This document shows, one piece after another, positions 44,925-54,684 of a DNA stretch of 64,000 nucleotides (position 1 is its first letter; each line of letters begins with the position of its first letter). The stretch comes from Bradyrhizobium sediminis (GTDB lineage: Bacteria > Pseudomonadota > Alphaproteobacteria > Rhizobiales > Xanthobacteraceae). The position numbers were made by a program, and so were the translations under genes. Location of the stretch: assembly GCF_018736105.1 (NCBI RefSeq), contig NZ_CP076135.1:2168001-2232000 (forward strand), read 5' to 3'. The notes under the pieces were generated by a model. It worked only from the letters and a program-made list of their open reading frames with translations, made no database searches and was not told the origin of the DNA.

Positions 44925-47900
44925 TTAGCCCAGCCAGACTTGCAGCCGATGGGTGGCGCCGTCGTCTTTGAGTGGGAAGGAGAGCGGCCGCGCGGTGATC
45001 GTCGCGCCATCGAGCTCCGCCGCCGCGACGCCTCGCTGCACGCTTTGCGGGTTCTCGACCACGATCTCGTACCGTGACGCGCCGTGGCGGAGGGTGATCT
45101 CGAAACGGGGCCACGACTTGGGAATGCACGGGTCAAGACGCAGAGTCCTGCCTTCGATGCGAAGTCCGAGGATGCACTCGACGCCAGCGCGTTGCATCCA
45201 GCCGGCCGAGCCCGTGTACCAGGTCCAGCCGCCGCGCCCGACATGGCCGGATGCTGCGTAGACGTCGGCGGCGACGACGTAGGGCTCCACCTTGTAGCGG
45301 TGCATGTCGACGCGCGTGCGGGCGTGGTTGATCGGATTAAGAATCCAGAAGAGCGCTGCTGCCTTGTCGCCATCTCCGAGGCCTGCAAAGGCCATCACGG
45401 ACCAGAGGGCGGCATGCGTGTACTGGCCGCCATTCTCGCGGACGCCCGGCGGATAGCCCTTGATGTAACCAGGGTCGAGCGGCGAGCGATCAAACGGCGG
45501 CGTGAACAGCAACGCCAACCCTTCGTGGTGCAGAATCAGCTCGCGGTCGACGGCCCTCATACCTTGGGCCGCGCGGTCGGGCCGCGCCGCGCCGGAGATC
45601 ACTGCCCATGACTGAGAAATAGAGTCGATGCGGCACTCTTCGTTCGTTGCCGAGCCTAGCGGAGTGCCGTCGTCGAACCAGGCCCGCCGATACCAGTCCC
45701 CGTCCCAAGCTTCGCTTTCCAAGGCAGTCTTCAGCGCTTGCATATGCTCCCGCCAGTTCGCCGCCCGCGTCGCGTCACCGCGCGTATCAGCGATGGTTGC
45801 GAAGGCGTCGAGAGCGGCGTGCAACAGCCAGCCAAGCCAGACACTCTCGCCCCGGCCGCCTTCGCCGACGCGGTTCATGCCGTCGTTCCAATCGCCGCCG
45901 CCGATCAGCGGAAGGCCATGGTTGCCGACCGCTAGGCTCGCGTCCAGCGCACGGGCACAATGTTCGTAGAGGCTTGCGGTTTGGTCCGAGACGATCGGCT
46001 GGAAGAAGCTGTCGCTCTCGCCTGGCTGCAGCGCCTGGCCTGTCAGGAACGGGACGACTTCATCGAGCACGAGGGTGTCGGCGGTGACTCTCACATAGTG
46101 CGCGACGGCGTAGGCGAGCCACACGCGGTCGTCCGATATACGCGTGCGCACTCCCTGGCCTGAGTGCGGAAGCCACCAGTGCTGGACGTCGCCCTCGACG
46201 AACTGGCGGCGAGCGGTCCTGAGGAGATGTTCGCGGGTTATCGATGGGCGGATCGCGGCGAGCGCCATGCAGTCCTGCAACTGGTCCCGGAAGCCATAGG
46301 CGCCACTGGCTTGGTAGAAACCAGATCGCGCCCAGACGCGGCAGGCGAGCGTTTGGTAGATGAGCCAGCCGTTGAGCATGATGTCCATCGACCGGTCCGG
46401 CGTTCGGACCTGGACTGCGCCGACTAACTCATCCCAAAACCCACGGACCTCGGTGAGCACGGCGTCTAGGTCCGCCAGACGGTAGCGCGCGATCAACGAT
46501 TGCGCCTCCGCCTCGTCGTGGGCGTCGCCGAGGAAGAAGACGATTTCGGCAACACCGTTCGGCGCGATCTCGACCGTGGTCTGGAGAGCGGCGCAAGGAT
46601 CAAGTCCGGAGCCGACCCGCCCCGATAGTGGAGTCCCGTTAATCAGGGCCGCCGGCCAAGCAAGCGCGCCGTTGCGGCCGATAAATTCCCGGCGATCGCC
46701 TGTCCAGCTCGTTTGGCGTCCAGCCAGGTCCGCGAAAGCGGAGCGTCTCGCGAAGGCCGGATTCCATAGGTTGTTTGCAATCATCGCCCCGCTTTCCGGA
46801 TCGATGCGCGTGGTGATAGATGGCGCCGCCGCGCCGCGGGACGCACCGAGAACCCATTCCACGTAAGCCGTCACCGACAGCCGTCTGGTGCGGCCCGAAA
46901 GATTGCGCATTCTCAGGCGCGAGATCTTCAGCGGATCAGCGAGCGGTACATACTCGAGTAGCTCCGCAGCGATGCCTTGTGAGGTGTGCTCAAAACGGCT
47001 GTAACCCCATCCATGGCGCGCCGAATAAGTGGCCGCTTCGTCCCGGATCGGCAGCGCTGTGGGGCTCCAGAGACGTCCAGTCTCCTCATCCCGAAGATAG
47101 AAAGCTTGGCCCGGTTGATCAGTGACTGGATCGTTGGACCAAGGCGTCAGCTGATGCTCGCGACTGTTCACTGACCAGGCGTAACCGCCGCCTTCCGCGG
47201 ACACCAGGAAACCGAAGGTAGGATTGGCGATCACGTTGATCCACGGCACTGGCGTCGATTGACCCGGGCCGAGGATCGTCACGTAGTCGCGGCCACTCTT
47301 GGCGAAGCCACCCAGGCTATTGAAGAACTCCACGCCAGGCGGCCGTCGCGAGATCTGAAGCTCGGAGGCGGGCAGAGCACGCTGTGCTGTGACCCGGGGC
47401 CCAGGTCTGACTGCGGGCGCGCGCTCAAGCTGATCGGCGAGCCGTCCGCGCGCTCCGACCAGGATAACTCGCGCGACGGACGCAAGAAGACCCAAGGCCT
47501 CCGGCGAGGTCAGGTCGGAGCGCAGCATGAAGGTGTGCCCGGCTGGCCCATCTTCTCCAATCTGGGGCCGGGATTGGCTGGCCCTCACCAAGGTTTCCAG
47601 CGCGGTCTGGAGATCCTGAACGTAGGAGGAGGCGAGCTCGTTGACGATAACCAAGTCCACCGCAAGCCGTTTCATCCGCCAATATTCCACCGCCTGGAGC
47701 GCCTCGCGCGCCACACTGAGTTGGTCGATGTCGGAGATGCGGACCAGGATGATCGGCAGATCGCCAGATATGCCCATGCCCCACAAGCCCGGCTGCCCAC
47801 CACTCCCGCTTTCGATGGTTTCCGACGGCGCGCGCAGCACGGGCGCCGCGTAGACGAGGTGACCCGCCAGACGCTGGTATTGCCCGGCCTCGCCGCGAGT

Positions 47901-50900
47901 GATGCCGAGGTGGTGCAATTGCACCTGGGCTTGCGTCCAGGCGAGCGCAGCGGCGCGCTCGAAGGCGCCGACATCGTGGTGCTTGTCGGCAAGATCGAGA
48001 ATCTCCTGGCGCGAGGAGGCGACCATCGTCCAGAAGTCGATCCGTGCCGTCGCGCCCGGCGCGATCCGCACCCGGCGGCGCAAGGCAAATATCGGATCGA
48101 GCACCGCACCGGTCGAGCCGGAGAGTGGCCGGCCCCCCATCACTGCGCCCGGCGCGCGAATACTGCCGCCTCGACCCAGAAACCGCGCGCGATCGGTCTC
48201 GAACTCGCGCTTGCCCGCCGCCATACCGTCGACAACCACCAAGTGCGCAGCCCAGATTTGCGGGTCCGTGGGCGCCCGCCGCCGCCTGGTCGCCAATATG
48301 GCGCCGAGGCCGGCGAGATGCTCGGTCTCGATGAACAGTTTCGAGAATGCGGGGTGTGCCAGGTCTGCGGCCTGCGGCGCCAGAGCCAATTCGAGGTAGG
48401 AAGTCACCTCAATCTCGCGCAGTTGGTCGCCGAGATTGGAAATGGTCACCCGGCGCACCTCCGCATCGTCTTCGGCGGAAACCAGCACCTCCATGTTGGT
48501 CGTCAGCGCCCCGTCTCGACGCGTGAACTCAGCGCGATCCTCGTTGAAGGTGACCTCGCACGCCTCAGGCTCGGTACCAGTCGGCTGGTAGGTCGCCGAC
48601 CAGACTTTGCCGCTCGCGATGTCCCTCAAGAAGACGTACGAGCCCCAATCGTCGCAGGTGGCGTCCTCTCGCCAGCGGGTCACAGCCAGGTCGCGCCAGG
48701 CACTGTAGCCGGACCCGGCCGCCGTAAGCATCACGGAGTAGCGGCCGTTCGACAGCAGTTGCGTGGCCGGCGTAGCGCTGTACGGGCTGGCCTTTCGCCA
48801 AGTGCCGGCTCCTTCGATCTCGCGGATCCTGGCCGCCGACATCGCATCCGAGACCAACGGTGGAGTCGCCGTGACCTCGCGTGGTACGCGTTCCTGCAAA
48901 AGCAACTCTGTCGCTTGAACGATCGGCTCGGCATGGAAGCGGTTTCGCATCACGCCGTCCAGCAGGGCATCGGCGATCGCGGTGATCGTCATGCCTTGGT
49001 GGTGGGCCATGAAAGCACGCACAATGGCAACGCTATCTCCGTCCGGGACGCGGGCTCGCGTGAAGTCCAGCGCCTCGTAGAAACCGTAACGGCCGCGGGC
49101 GCCGAGGGCCTCGAGCCGCTCGAAGTTTTGCACGGCGGCCTGAGGGTCAACCATGCTCGCCAAGGCGGTGGCATAGGGAGCGACCACGACATTGTCCGCC
49201 AGCCCTCGCTTCAGGCCGAGACCTGGAATGCCGAAGTTGGAGTATTGGTAGGTGAACTCCAGATCCTGCGCGTTGTATGCGGACTCCGAGACGCCCCACG
49301 GCGCCCGCATCGTCGCTCCATACTCGATCTGGCGGCGGACAATCAGCCGATTGGTCTGCTCGATCAAGCTCGCGGCTGGCGCCTTCATGACGATGGAAGG
49401 CATCAGGTACTCGAACATCGAGCCCGACCACGAGATCAGTGCTGCGCCATTCGCCGCCTCGGTCACCGCACGGCCCAGCCGGAACCAATGCCGCGCCGGT
49501 GCGTCCCTCTTGGCGATGGCCATGAAGCTTGCGAGCCTCGCCTCCGAGGCGAGAAGGTCATAACAGCGCGGATCGAGCTCGCCCTCAGGCGCCCTGTATC
49601 CGATTGAGAGCAGCAGCCGGTCGGGGTCGAGCAGAAAGTCGAACTTCATCGACAGCGCTGTCGACCGCGCGGTTTCCTCCAGTGACTTCAGCCGCGCCTC
49701 CAGCGAGGCTGCGCTAGTCGCGCAAAGATCGCGCCGGTGACTTTCTATGCAGGCGCCTACTGCATCCGCCCAGAACTGCAGGTCCGCACCCGCCTGGTCG
49801 CTTTCTTCGAGAACGGTCTGATGGACGGCGTCGGCCAGGATCGCGGCCTGTTCGGAAAGTTCCGCAAGCTGCTGTTCGATACCAATGGCGCGGACGCTCG
49901 CCTGAAGCAGGCTAGAGGCTAGTCGTGCAATCTCGTCATCGAGCCGCCGCCATGACACCGCTTGGGACTTGCGCAGGCCGCGCAACCGGCGAGCCTCGTC
50001 CCGGACCAGGTCGAGAACATCCGCCACGCCTTGCATGCGCTGCTGCTCCGCCATGGCCGAGGTACTCCACTCATGGCACGCGTTGGCGAGCGCGATCAGG
50101 TGTCCAGCAAGGTTCCCGCTGTCGACCGAGGACACGTACTGCGGATCGAGCGGACGCAAGTCACGTGTGTCGTACCAATTGAAGAAGTGGCCCCGGTACT
50201 TCGTCAGCCGATCCATGGTCGCGAGCGTCGCCTCGAGCCGCTCCACACCCTCGAGGGTCCCGATCCACCCGAAGTCGCGCGCGCAGGCTACCGACAACAA
50301 ATAGAGGCCGATATTGGTCGGCGATGTGCGATGGGCTAACACGAACTCTGGAGCTTCCTGCAAATTGTCTGGCGGAAGCATGTTGTCGGTCGGTGTGACC
50401 GATGCTTCGAAGAAACGCCATGTCCTCCGGGCGATACGGCGTAAACTATGCGCGTCGGCCTCGGCCAGCGGACGCCGGCCCAAGACTCGAGGCGACAGGC
50501 TCGCCAAAAGTGCGACGGTCGGAGAGGCGAACCAAGCTCCCGCGAATACGGCGGCCAAGGGCCACGTTTGGTGTCCCCAGAGCCAAGCGACGCCCACGGC
50601 TACAGCGCCAATGACCAAGGCCCCCGACATTCGACGGTAGAAACGCCGCGCCCGTGGACGCGGTCCGAACGCCGCGTGGGCCGCAGGGACCCATTCGAGA
50701 AGGTTGCGGCGCGTAACCGCGAGCCGTATGAGGGTGCGAACGATTGCGTCACCCATCAGCCAAGCCTGGTGAGCCAGAAAAACGATCATCAAGCCAGACT
50801 GGATAAGCGCAAGGCGCAGCTCCGCGCCCAGAGCCCGGACATGACTGCGCAGCGTCACGCCGGGGCGGCGCGGCGCGATCTCCGCGATCACGGGAATGAA

Positions 50901-53525
50901 TGGCGGCAGGACGATCGTCGATAGAATGAATGCGGTCCAGACCGCGGCTTCTTCAAGCGGCATGGCCCATCCTGCGATCAGCGCCACAACAACCGCCGGC
51001 GCAGCCAGCGACCGCCGCAGGTTGTCGAGGATCTTCCAGCGGCCGATCGCGGGAACCCCCGACCGTGGCCGATGATCGGCCCGTCTGGGCCCACGTCCGA
51101 AGAGCCAAGGCAGCAGCTGCCAGTCGCCTCGCGCCCAGCGGTGGTGGCGAAGAGCGGCAACGTCATAGCGAGGAGGAAAATCCTCCACCACCTCGACATC
51201 AGAGGCCAGGCCGGCGCGAGCGAATATCCCCTCGAACAGATCGTGGCTGAGGAGCGTTGACTCGGGCACGCGTCCGTGTAGCGCCGCCTCAAAGGCGTCT
51301 ACATCGTAGATACCCTTGCCCGTATATGAGCCCTCGCCGAAGAGGTCTTGGTACACGTCCGAGACCGCTGCGGCGTAGGGATCTATGCCGGTTGCGCGGG
51401 AGAATACGCGCAGAAAGAGCGAGCCTTCGCGCCCCACCGGCAGTGCAGGCGTGACCCTCGGCTGCAGGATACCGTAGCCTTCGACGACGCGCCCCAGATC
51501 TGCGTCAAAGCGCGGCCGGTTCAGAGGATGCGCCATCTTGCCGATGAGCCGTCCGACCGTCTCGCGCGGGAGCCGCGTGTCCGCATCGAGCGTAATAACG
51601 TACCGCACATTATTGGGCACAGAGGGGGGCGCCACGAATGTGGTGTCCTTGGCGCCCCGCAGGAGACGATTGAGCTCGCACAGCTTCCCACGCTTTCGTT
51701 CCCACCCCATACAGCAGCCTTCGCATTCGCTCCATACGCGCCGCCGATGCAACAGCAGGAAGCGGTCGCCGCCCATTGCAGGTCCGTAGAGTTGGTTCAG
51801 CCTCGCGATGCCGTCTTTCGCAGCGGCCAGCAGCTCATCGTCGCCGTCCTCGTGCGCGCTTGGCGCATCGCGCCAATCGGACAGCAGCGCGAAATGAAGT
51901 TCACCTTGAGCGCTTGCCAGGTAGTGGATCTCGAGCCGGCCGATCTGCTCCTCGATTTCTTTGAGCGAGGTCAGCAGCGTCGGCACGGCGACCAGAGTGC
52001 GCAGGTCCGCAGGGACTCCTCCGCGCAGCTCGAGCGCCGGCAGCAAGGTGGCTCGGAAGCCTCGGGTGACGAGGTAGTTGACGACCGCAACGGCCAAGTC
52101 GATCGCTGGTACGAATCCGAGAATTCCTAACAGCAGCAGCCATCTCCACTCCAGGCCACCTAATGCGGCGACAGAAAGCGGAACGGCCAGCAAGCCGGCT
52201 GCGACGATCGCGCCGGAGCCGACATAGCCGCCGATTCCCAGCGCGCGATAGGCCAGTCGCGGCCAGGCCAGCGGAGACGACCTGAAACCGATCGCCGCTT
52301 CGAATCCGGCACGCCCGCCCGCGATCAAATAGTAGCCGGGATCTGCCAGGCGGACATTGCCGTCATCGGCACTCGCCTCGAACGCGCGCCTCGCCGTCTC
52401 CACTGCCGCTTGGGCTACTTCCAATTCGGTGAGTTCACAACCGCGAGCGAGGTGTTCGACTGCGTTGCGATAGAGATTGCGCGACGGGAAATCCATGTGC
52501 TCGAAGGCGCTGCCGGCCTCGAAGACGTCATCGACTAGGCTGACGCGCTCGAACAGCTCCGTCCAATCGACGTCGGTGATGAGGCGCATGCTGGTGATGA
52601 TGTTACGCACGGTGACGGCGCCGGCGACCTGTCTCTGGTGTTCGCCGCGAACGACGGCTTCGGCAGTCTTTCCCTGCCGGGCCAGTTGCTCGTCGAGCCA
52701 CTCTAACGCCGGCGCAATGCTGGGATCCTGATCGCGCAGCCGATGGACCAACTGCATGAGAAAACTCTCTGGGAACGTTGTCTGTGGATGTGGCGGAAGG
52801 GCGGCCTCGGCTGGCTCGACGACACGGCCGCCCGTCCCCAGCAACCGGTCCGCCACGACGTCCGCGGCGCCGCGCCCCGCTCGACTGTCGACAACGCGCT
52901 CGGCGATCCGCCTGAGGTTCTCGAGGAGCACGATGCGCAGGGTGGTCGCTACCGCCCACAGTTCGCCAATGCTCAGCGGCTGCACTTCCTGATAAGCGCG
53001 CAGGTAGCGGCGCAGCATCTCTGGGTCGAAGAGGCTGTCGGTATGGGCTACGTACGCCCATGCCACGCCGAGCACGCGCGGATACCCCACGAAAGGTCCG
53101 CTGGCGAGCTTGGGCAACTGGCGATAGTAGCCGGGCGGTAGATCGACCCGGACCTCCCGGATCTGCTTCTCCACCACATGAAAATTGTCGATCAGCCACT
53201 CGGCCGTGGGAGTGATTGCCGCCCCCGCATCGACAGCCGTGGCGACGTCGCGGTAAGCCGCCAGAAGCGAAGCTTCATTGTCGGCAAGCCTCGCCGTCAA
53301 TGAGGGACCCTTCACGTGGTCGGACATCACGGCTTGCGCGGTGGCAAGGCTGCGCGCGTGTTCTTCAAGCCGCTCGACACTAAACAGCTCGGCCCGGATC
53401 GGAGCTTCGTCGTCCCACGGCGGAGATGGTCCACGTGCCCACGGCCATGGCCGAAACCGCAAGCTCAGCGCACTCTTGAGGCGCGGTCTGCGTCGGCCCG
53501 CGAAGTCGTCGATGTCGACAAGCAT
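44925..53525 (-). CDS. ndvB: Cyclic beta-glucan synthase (NdvB/Cgs-type, 2866 residues)
   Basis: A giant inner-membrane polymerase matching cyclic beta-1,2-glucan synthases in size (2832-2867 residues). Membrane segments lie at about 430-490, 842-890, 905-935 and 970-1005. The GT84 glycosyltransferase part at about 500-810 has DADTRLP (about 647), GKGIYDVDAF and the RWARGDWQL motif. A transglycosylase-type domain covers about 1010-1540. A C-terminal GH94 phosphorylase-like half carries the catalytic Asp in GGGDWNDGM near 2540, which sets chain length. It would make periplasmic cyclic glucans for osmotic adaptation. The ATG has AGGA upstream. No ndvA exporter is adjacent. The linkage type is inferred from architecture. 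Confidence 0.88.
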   Translation of the reverse strand: MLVDIDDFAGRRRPRLKSALSLRFRPWPWARGPSPPWDDEAPIRAELFSVERLEEHARSLATAQAVMSDHVKGPSLTARLADNEASLLAAYRDVATAVDAGAAITPTAEWLIDNFHVVEKQIREVRVDLPPGYYRQLPKLASGPFVGYPRVLGVAWAYVAHTDSLFDPEMLRRYLRAYQEVQPLSIGELWAVATTLRIVLLENLRRIAERVVDSRAGRGAADVVADRLLGTGGRVVEPAEAALPPHPQTTFPESFLMQLVHRLRDQDPSIAPALEWLDEQLARQGKTAEAVVRGEHQRQVAGAVTVRNIITSMRLITDVDWTELFERVSLVDDVFEAGSAFEHMDFPSRNLYRNAVEHLARGCELTELEVAQAAVETARRAFEASADDGNVRLADPGYYLIAGGRAGFEAAIGFRSSPLAWPRLAYRALGIGGYVGSGAIVAAGLLAVPLSVAALGGLEWRWLLLLGILGFVPAIDLAVAVVNYLVTRGFRATLLPALELRGGVPADLRTLVAVPTLLTSLKEIEEQIGRLEIHYLASAQGELHFALLSDWRDAPSAHEDGDDELLAAAKDGIARLNQLYGPAMGGDRFLLLHRRRVWSECEGCCMGWERKRGKLCELNRLLRGAKDTTFVAPPSVPNNVRYVITLDADTRLPRETVGRLIGKMAHPLNRPRFDADLGRVVEGYGILQPRVTPALPVGREGSLFLRVFSRATGIDPYAAAVSDVYQDLFGEGSYTGKGIYDVDAFEAALHGRVPESTLLSHDLFEGIFARAGLASDVEVVEDFPPRYDVAALRHHRWARGDWQLLPWLFGRGPRRADHRPRSGVPAIGRWKILDNLRRSLAAPAVVVALIAGWAMPLEEAAVWTAFILSTIVLPPFIPVIAEIAPRRPGVTLRSHVRALGAELRLALIQSGLMIVFLAHQAWLMGDAIVRTLIRLAVTRRNLLEWVPAAHAAFGPRPRARRFYRRMSGALVIGAVAVGVAWLWGHQTWPLAAVFAGAWFASPTVALLASLSPRVLGRRPLAEADAHSLRRIARRTWRFFEASVTPTDNMLPPDNLQEAPEFVLAHRTSPTNIGLYLLSVACARDFGWIGTLEGVERLEATLATMDRLTKYRGHFFNWYDTRDLRPLDPQYVSSVDSGNLAGHLIALANACHEWSTSAMAEQQRMQGVADVLDLVRDEARRLRGLRKSQAVSWRRLDDEIARLASSLLQASVRAIGIEQQLAELSEQAAILADAVHQTVLEESDQAGADLQFWADAVGACIESHRRDLCATSAASLEARLKSLEETARSTALSMKFDFLLDPDRLLLSIGYRAPEGELDPRCYDLLASEARLASFMAIAKRDAPARHWFRLGRAVTEAANGAALISWSGSMFEYLMPSIVMKAPAASLIEQTNRLIVRRQIEYGATMRAPWGVSESAYNAQDLEFTYQYSNFGIPGLGLKRGLADNVVVAPYATALASMVDPQAAVQNFERLEALGARGRYGFYEALDFTRARVPDGDSVAIVRAFMAHHQGMTITAIADALLDGVMRNRFHAEPIVQATELLLQERVPREVTATPPLVSDAMSAARIREIEGAGTWRKASPYSATPATQLLSNGRYSVMLTAAGSGYSAWRDLAVTRWREDATCDDWGSYVFLRDIASGKVWSATYQPTGTEPEACEVTFNEDRAEFTRRDGALTTNMEVLVSAEDDAEVRRVTISNLGDQLREIEVTSYLELALAPQAADLAHPAFSKLFIETEHLAGLGAILATRRRRAPTDPQIWAAHLVVVDGMAAGKREFETDRARFLGRGGSIRAPGAVMGGRPLSGSTGAVLDPIFALRRRVRIAPGATARIDFWTMVASSRQEILDLADKHHDVGAFERAAALAWTQAQVQLHHLGITRGEAGQYQRLAGHLVYAAPVLRAPSETIESGSGGQPGLWGMGISGDLPIILVRISDIDQLSVAREALQAVEYWRMKRLAVDLVIVNELASSYVQDLQTALETLVRASQSRPQIGEDGPAGHTFMLRSDLTSPEALGLLASVARVILVGARGRLADQLERAPAVRPGPRVTAQRALPASELQISRRPPGVEFFNSLGGFAKSGRDYVTILGPGQSTPVPWINVIANPTFGFLVSAEGGGYAWSVNSREHQLTPWSNDPVTDQPGQAFYLRDEETGRLWSPTALPIRDEAATYSARHGWGYSRFEHTSQGIAAELLEYVPLADPLKISRLRMRNLSGRTRRLSVTAYVEWVLGASRGAAAPSITTRIDPESGAMIANNLWNPAFARRSAFADLAGRQTSWTGDRREFIGRNGALAWPAALINGTPLSGRVGSGLDPCAALQTTVEIAPNGVAEIVFFLGDAHDEAEAQSLIARYRLADLDAVLTEVRGFWDELVGAVQVRTPDRSMDIMLNGWLIYQTLACRVWARSGFYQASGAYGFRDQLQDCMALAAIRPSITREHLLRTARRQFVEGDVQHWWLPHSGQGVRTRISDDRVWLAYAVAHYVRVTADTLVLDEVVPFLTGQALQPGESDSFFQPIVSDQTASLYEHCARALDASLAVGNHGLPLIGGGDWNDGMNRVGEGGRGESVWLGWLLHAALDAFATIADTRGDATRAANWREHMQALKTALESEAWDGDWYRRAWFDDGTPLGSATNEECRIDSISQSWAVISGAARPDRAAQGMRAVDRELILHHEGLALLFTPPFDRSPLDPGYIKGYPPGVRENGGQYTHAALWSVMAFAGLGDGDKAAALFWILNPINHARTRVDMHRYKVEPYVVAADVYAASGHVGRGGWTWYTGSAGWMQRAGVECILGLRIEGRTLRLDPCIPKSWPRFEITLRHGASRYEIVVENPQSVQRGVAAAELDGATITARPLSFPLKDDGATHRLQVWLG

Positions 53526-53604
53526 GGTCCTGAGGCCCCTTCAACGTGGGCCTGGCCGCTGGCCCCGCCAGCATCCCATACTCCCACCATCCTTCGGGAG
53601 CGCC

Positions 53605-53826
53605 TCAAGCCGCGGCGGATCTTGTGTCCGTGGTTTTCGTAAGCGGCTCGCTTGGGACGGCATCCTCGACAATTACTTCCGCGCACTCGCCATGGCAGCG
53701 GATGGCGCGGGCCAAGCAGTTCGCCTCACGGATCGCCAAATCTCTCGACCAGAAAGGTGTAACCATGCGCTCATCCATCCGGATGGCCCAGCCGTGCTGC
53801 TCTTTGACAACGTTAAATGTGATCAT
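53605..53826 (-). CDS. Small DUF2188-like conserved protein
   Basis: A 73-residue protein: MITFNVVKEQHGWAIRM, then TPFWSRDLAIREANCLA, then HGECAEVIVED. This is a single compact alpha/beta unit resembling the DUF2188 pattern (strand-GW-x-strand, helix over the repeated A and E residues, VIV). Such proteins often occur in stress-gene islands. It lies 79 bases upstream of the glucan synthase on the same strand and could be co-transcribed. Function unknown. Confidence 0.6.
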   Translation of the reverse strand: MITFNVVKEQHGWAIRMDERMVTPFWSRDLAIREANCLARAIRCHGECAEVIVEDAVPSEPLTKTTDTRSAAA

Positions 53827-54193
53827 CGCATATCACCGCGAATGGGCTGCAAGAAATTTCGCATTTCCTACCTACTACGCGCCCGATGATTGAGACTGCA
53901 GATGCCTATGCATTCAACAACGTGGAGGATCGGCGGCGTTGATCTATATCAAACGTTCTCCGGCGGCTCCGGTTCCCGAGGTAAAAGAGAAAAGTTGCCC
54001 TGATGCGGGCGAATCGTCCGGCCTCGTCCGCCCGTATGGCCATGGACCCATTTTGCCAATCGATTGAAACACTTGAACAGTTGTTGCTTCGGTCTCGTGA
54101 TCTAGCAGGCTGCTGAAATATTCCCTCGCCTTTTCGCTACAGCGCGATACCTTGCCTTCTGCAAGGTGATTAGCCATCCGCTTTTGCTCTTGG
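53827..54193. other. Intergenic region without a supported gene
   Basis: A leftward frame of 77 codons (54177 to 53944) exists but has no recognisable domain or strong ribosome-binding site. It overlaps the tail of the pyruvate dehydrogenase remnant. Nothing else stands out. Confidence 0.35.
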
Positions 54194-54427
54194 TTACAGC
54201 GGTCCAATATTGCGGTTGGCGACGCTTTGGGAAGCTGCGTTTTCAAAAGCGCCGGCTGCACAAGACTCCAGTCCCGCAGCGAGATGCATCTCGCCCGGCA
54301 GCGGACCGGCACCGATATCAAACTTCGGCTGCTTTCCCTCCATATGGGCGACGGCGATCGTGTCCTCACAATAACGCGCCTTCTTCATCACCTTGTACAT
54401 CCACAAGAGTTGCGATTTGCTCGGCAT
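54194..54427 (-). pseudogene. N-terminal remnant of pyruvate/acetoin dehydrogenase E1 alpha
   Basis: An ATG at 54427 opens KSQLLWMYKVMKKARYCED, followed by HMEGKQPKFDIGAGPLPGEMHL, the start of the 2-oxoacid dehydrogenase E1 alpha family. Similarity ends after about 58 codons (ESCAAG), and an unrelated tail runs to a stop at 54194. The ThDP-binding core and the rest (about 260 codons) are absent, and no E1 beta or E2 gene is nearby. Confidence 0.7.
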
Positions 54428-54684
54428 TGGAAGCCTCCCGACATGCATTCACGCGCGGTTATTCATGAGTAAGCTGACAGAGATGGGTCGGGGTGTAATT
54501 GATCTTGCGAAAATGCGGAGGACGATTGGGGAAGTGGGAGAGAGTGGAGGGGGTTGTGCCGTTGATCGAAGCGGGGTCCGCCTGGCGCGGCGGCGCGCGC
54601 GGGCGATCCAGCCGAACTCTTCGGCGGAGAAGCGAAGTCTTTCGAGATCGTCGAGTGCAATGCGCAGAAAGGCTTGCCGCAGCT

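Noticed and set aside
47259..49607. A 782-codon plus-strand frame inside the glucan synthase gene
   Set aside because: Low-complexity Arg/Gly/His-rich translation without motifs, opposite a fully supported enzyme.
53944..54177. A 77-codon leftward frame beside the E1-alpha remnant
   Set aside because: No domain, weak start and overlap with a degenerate gene. Not enough to call a gene.
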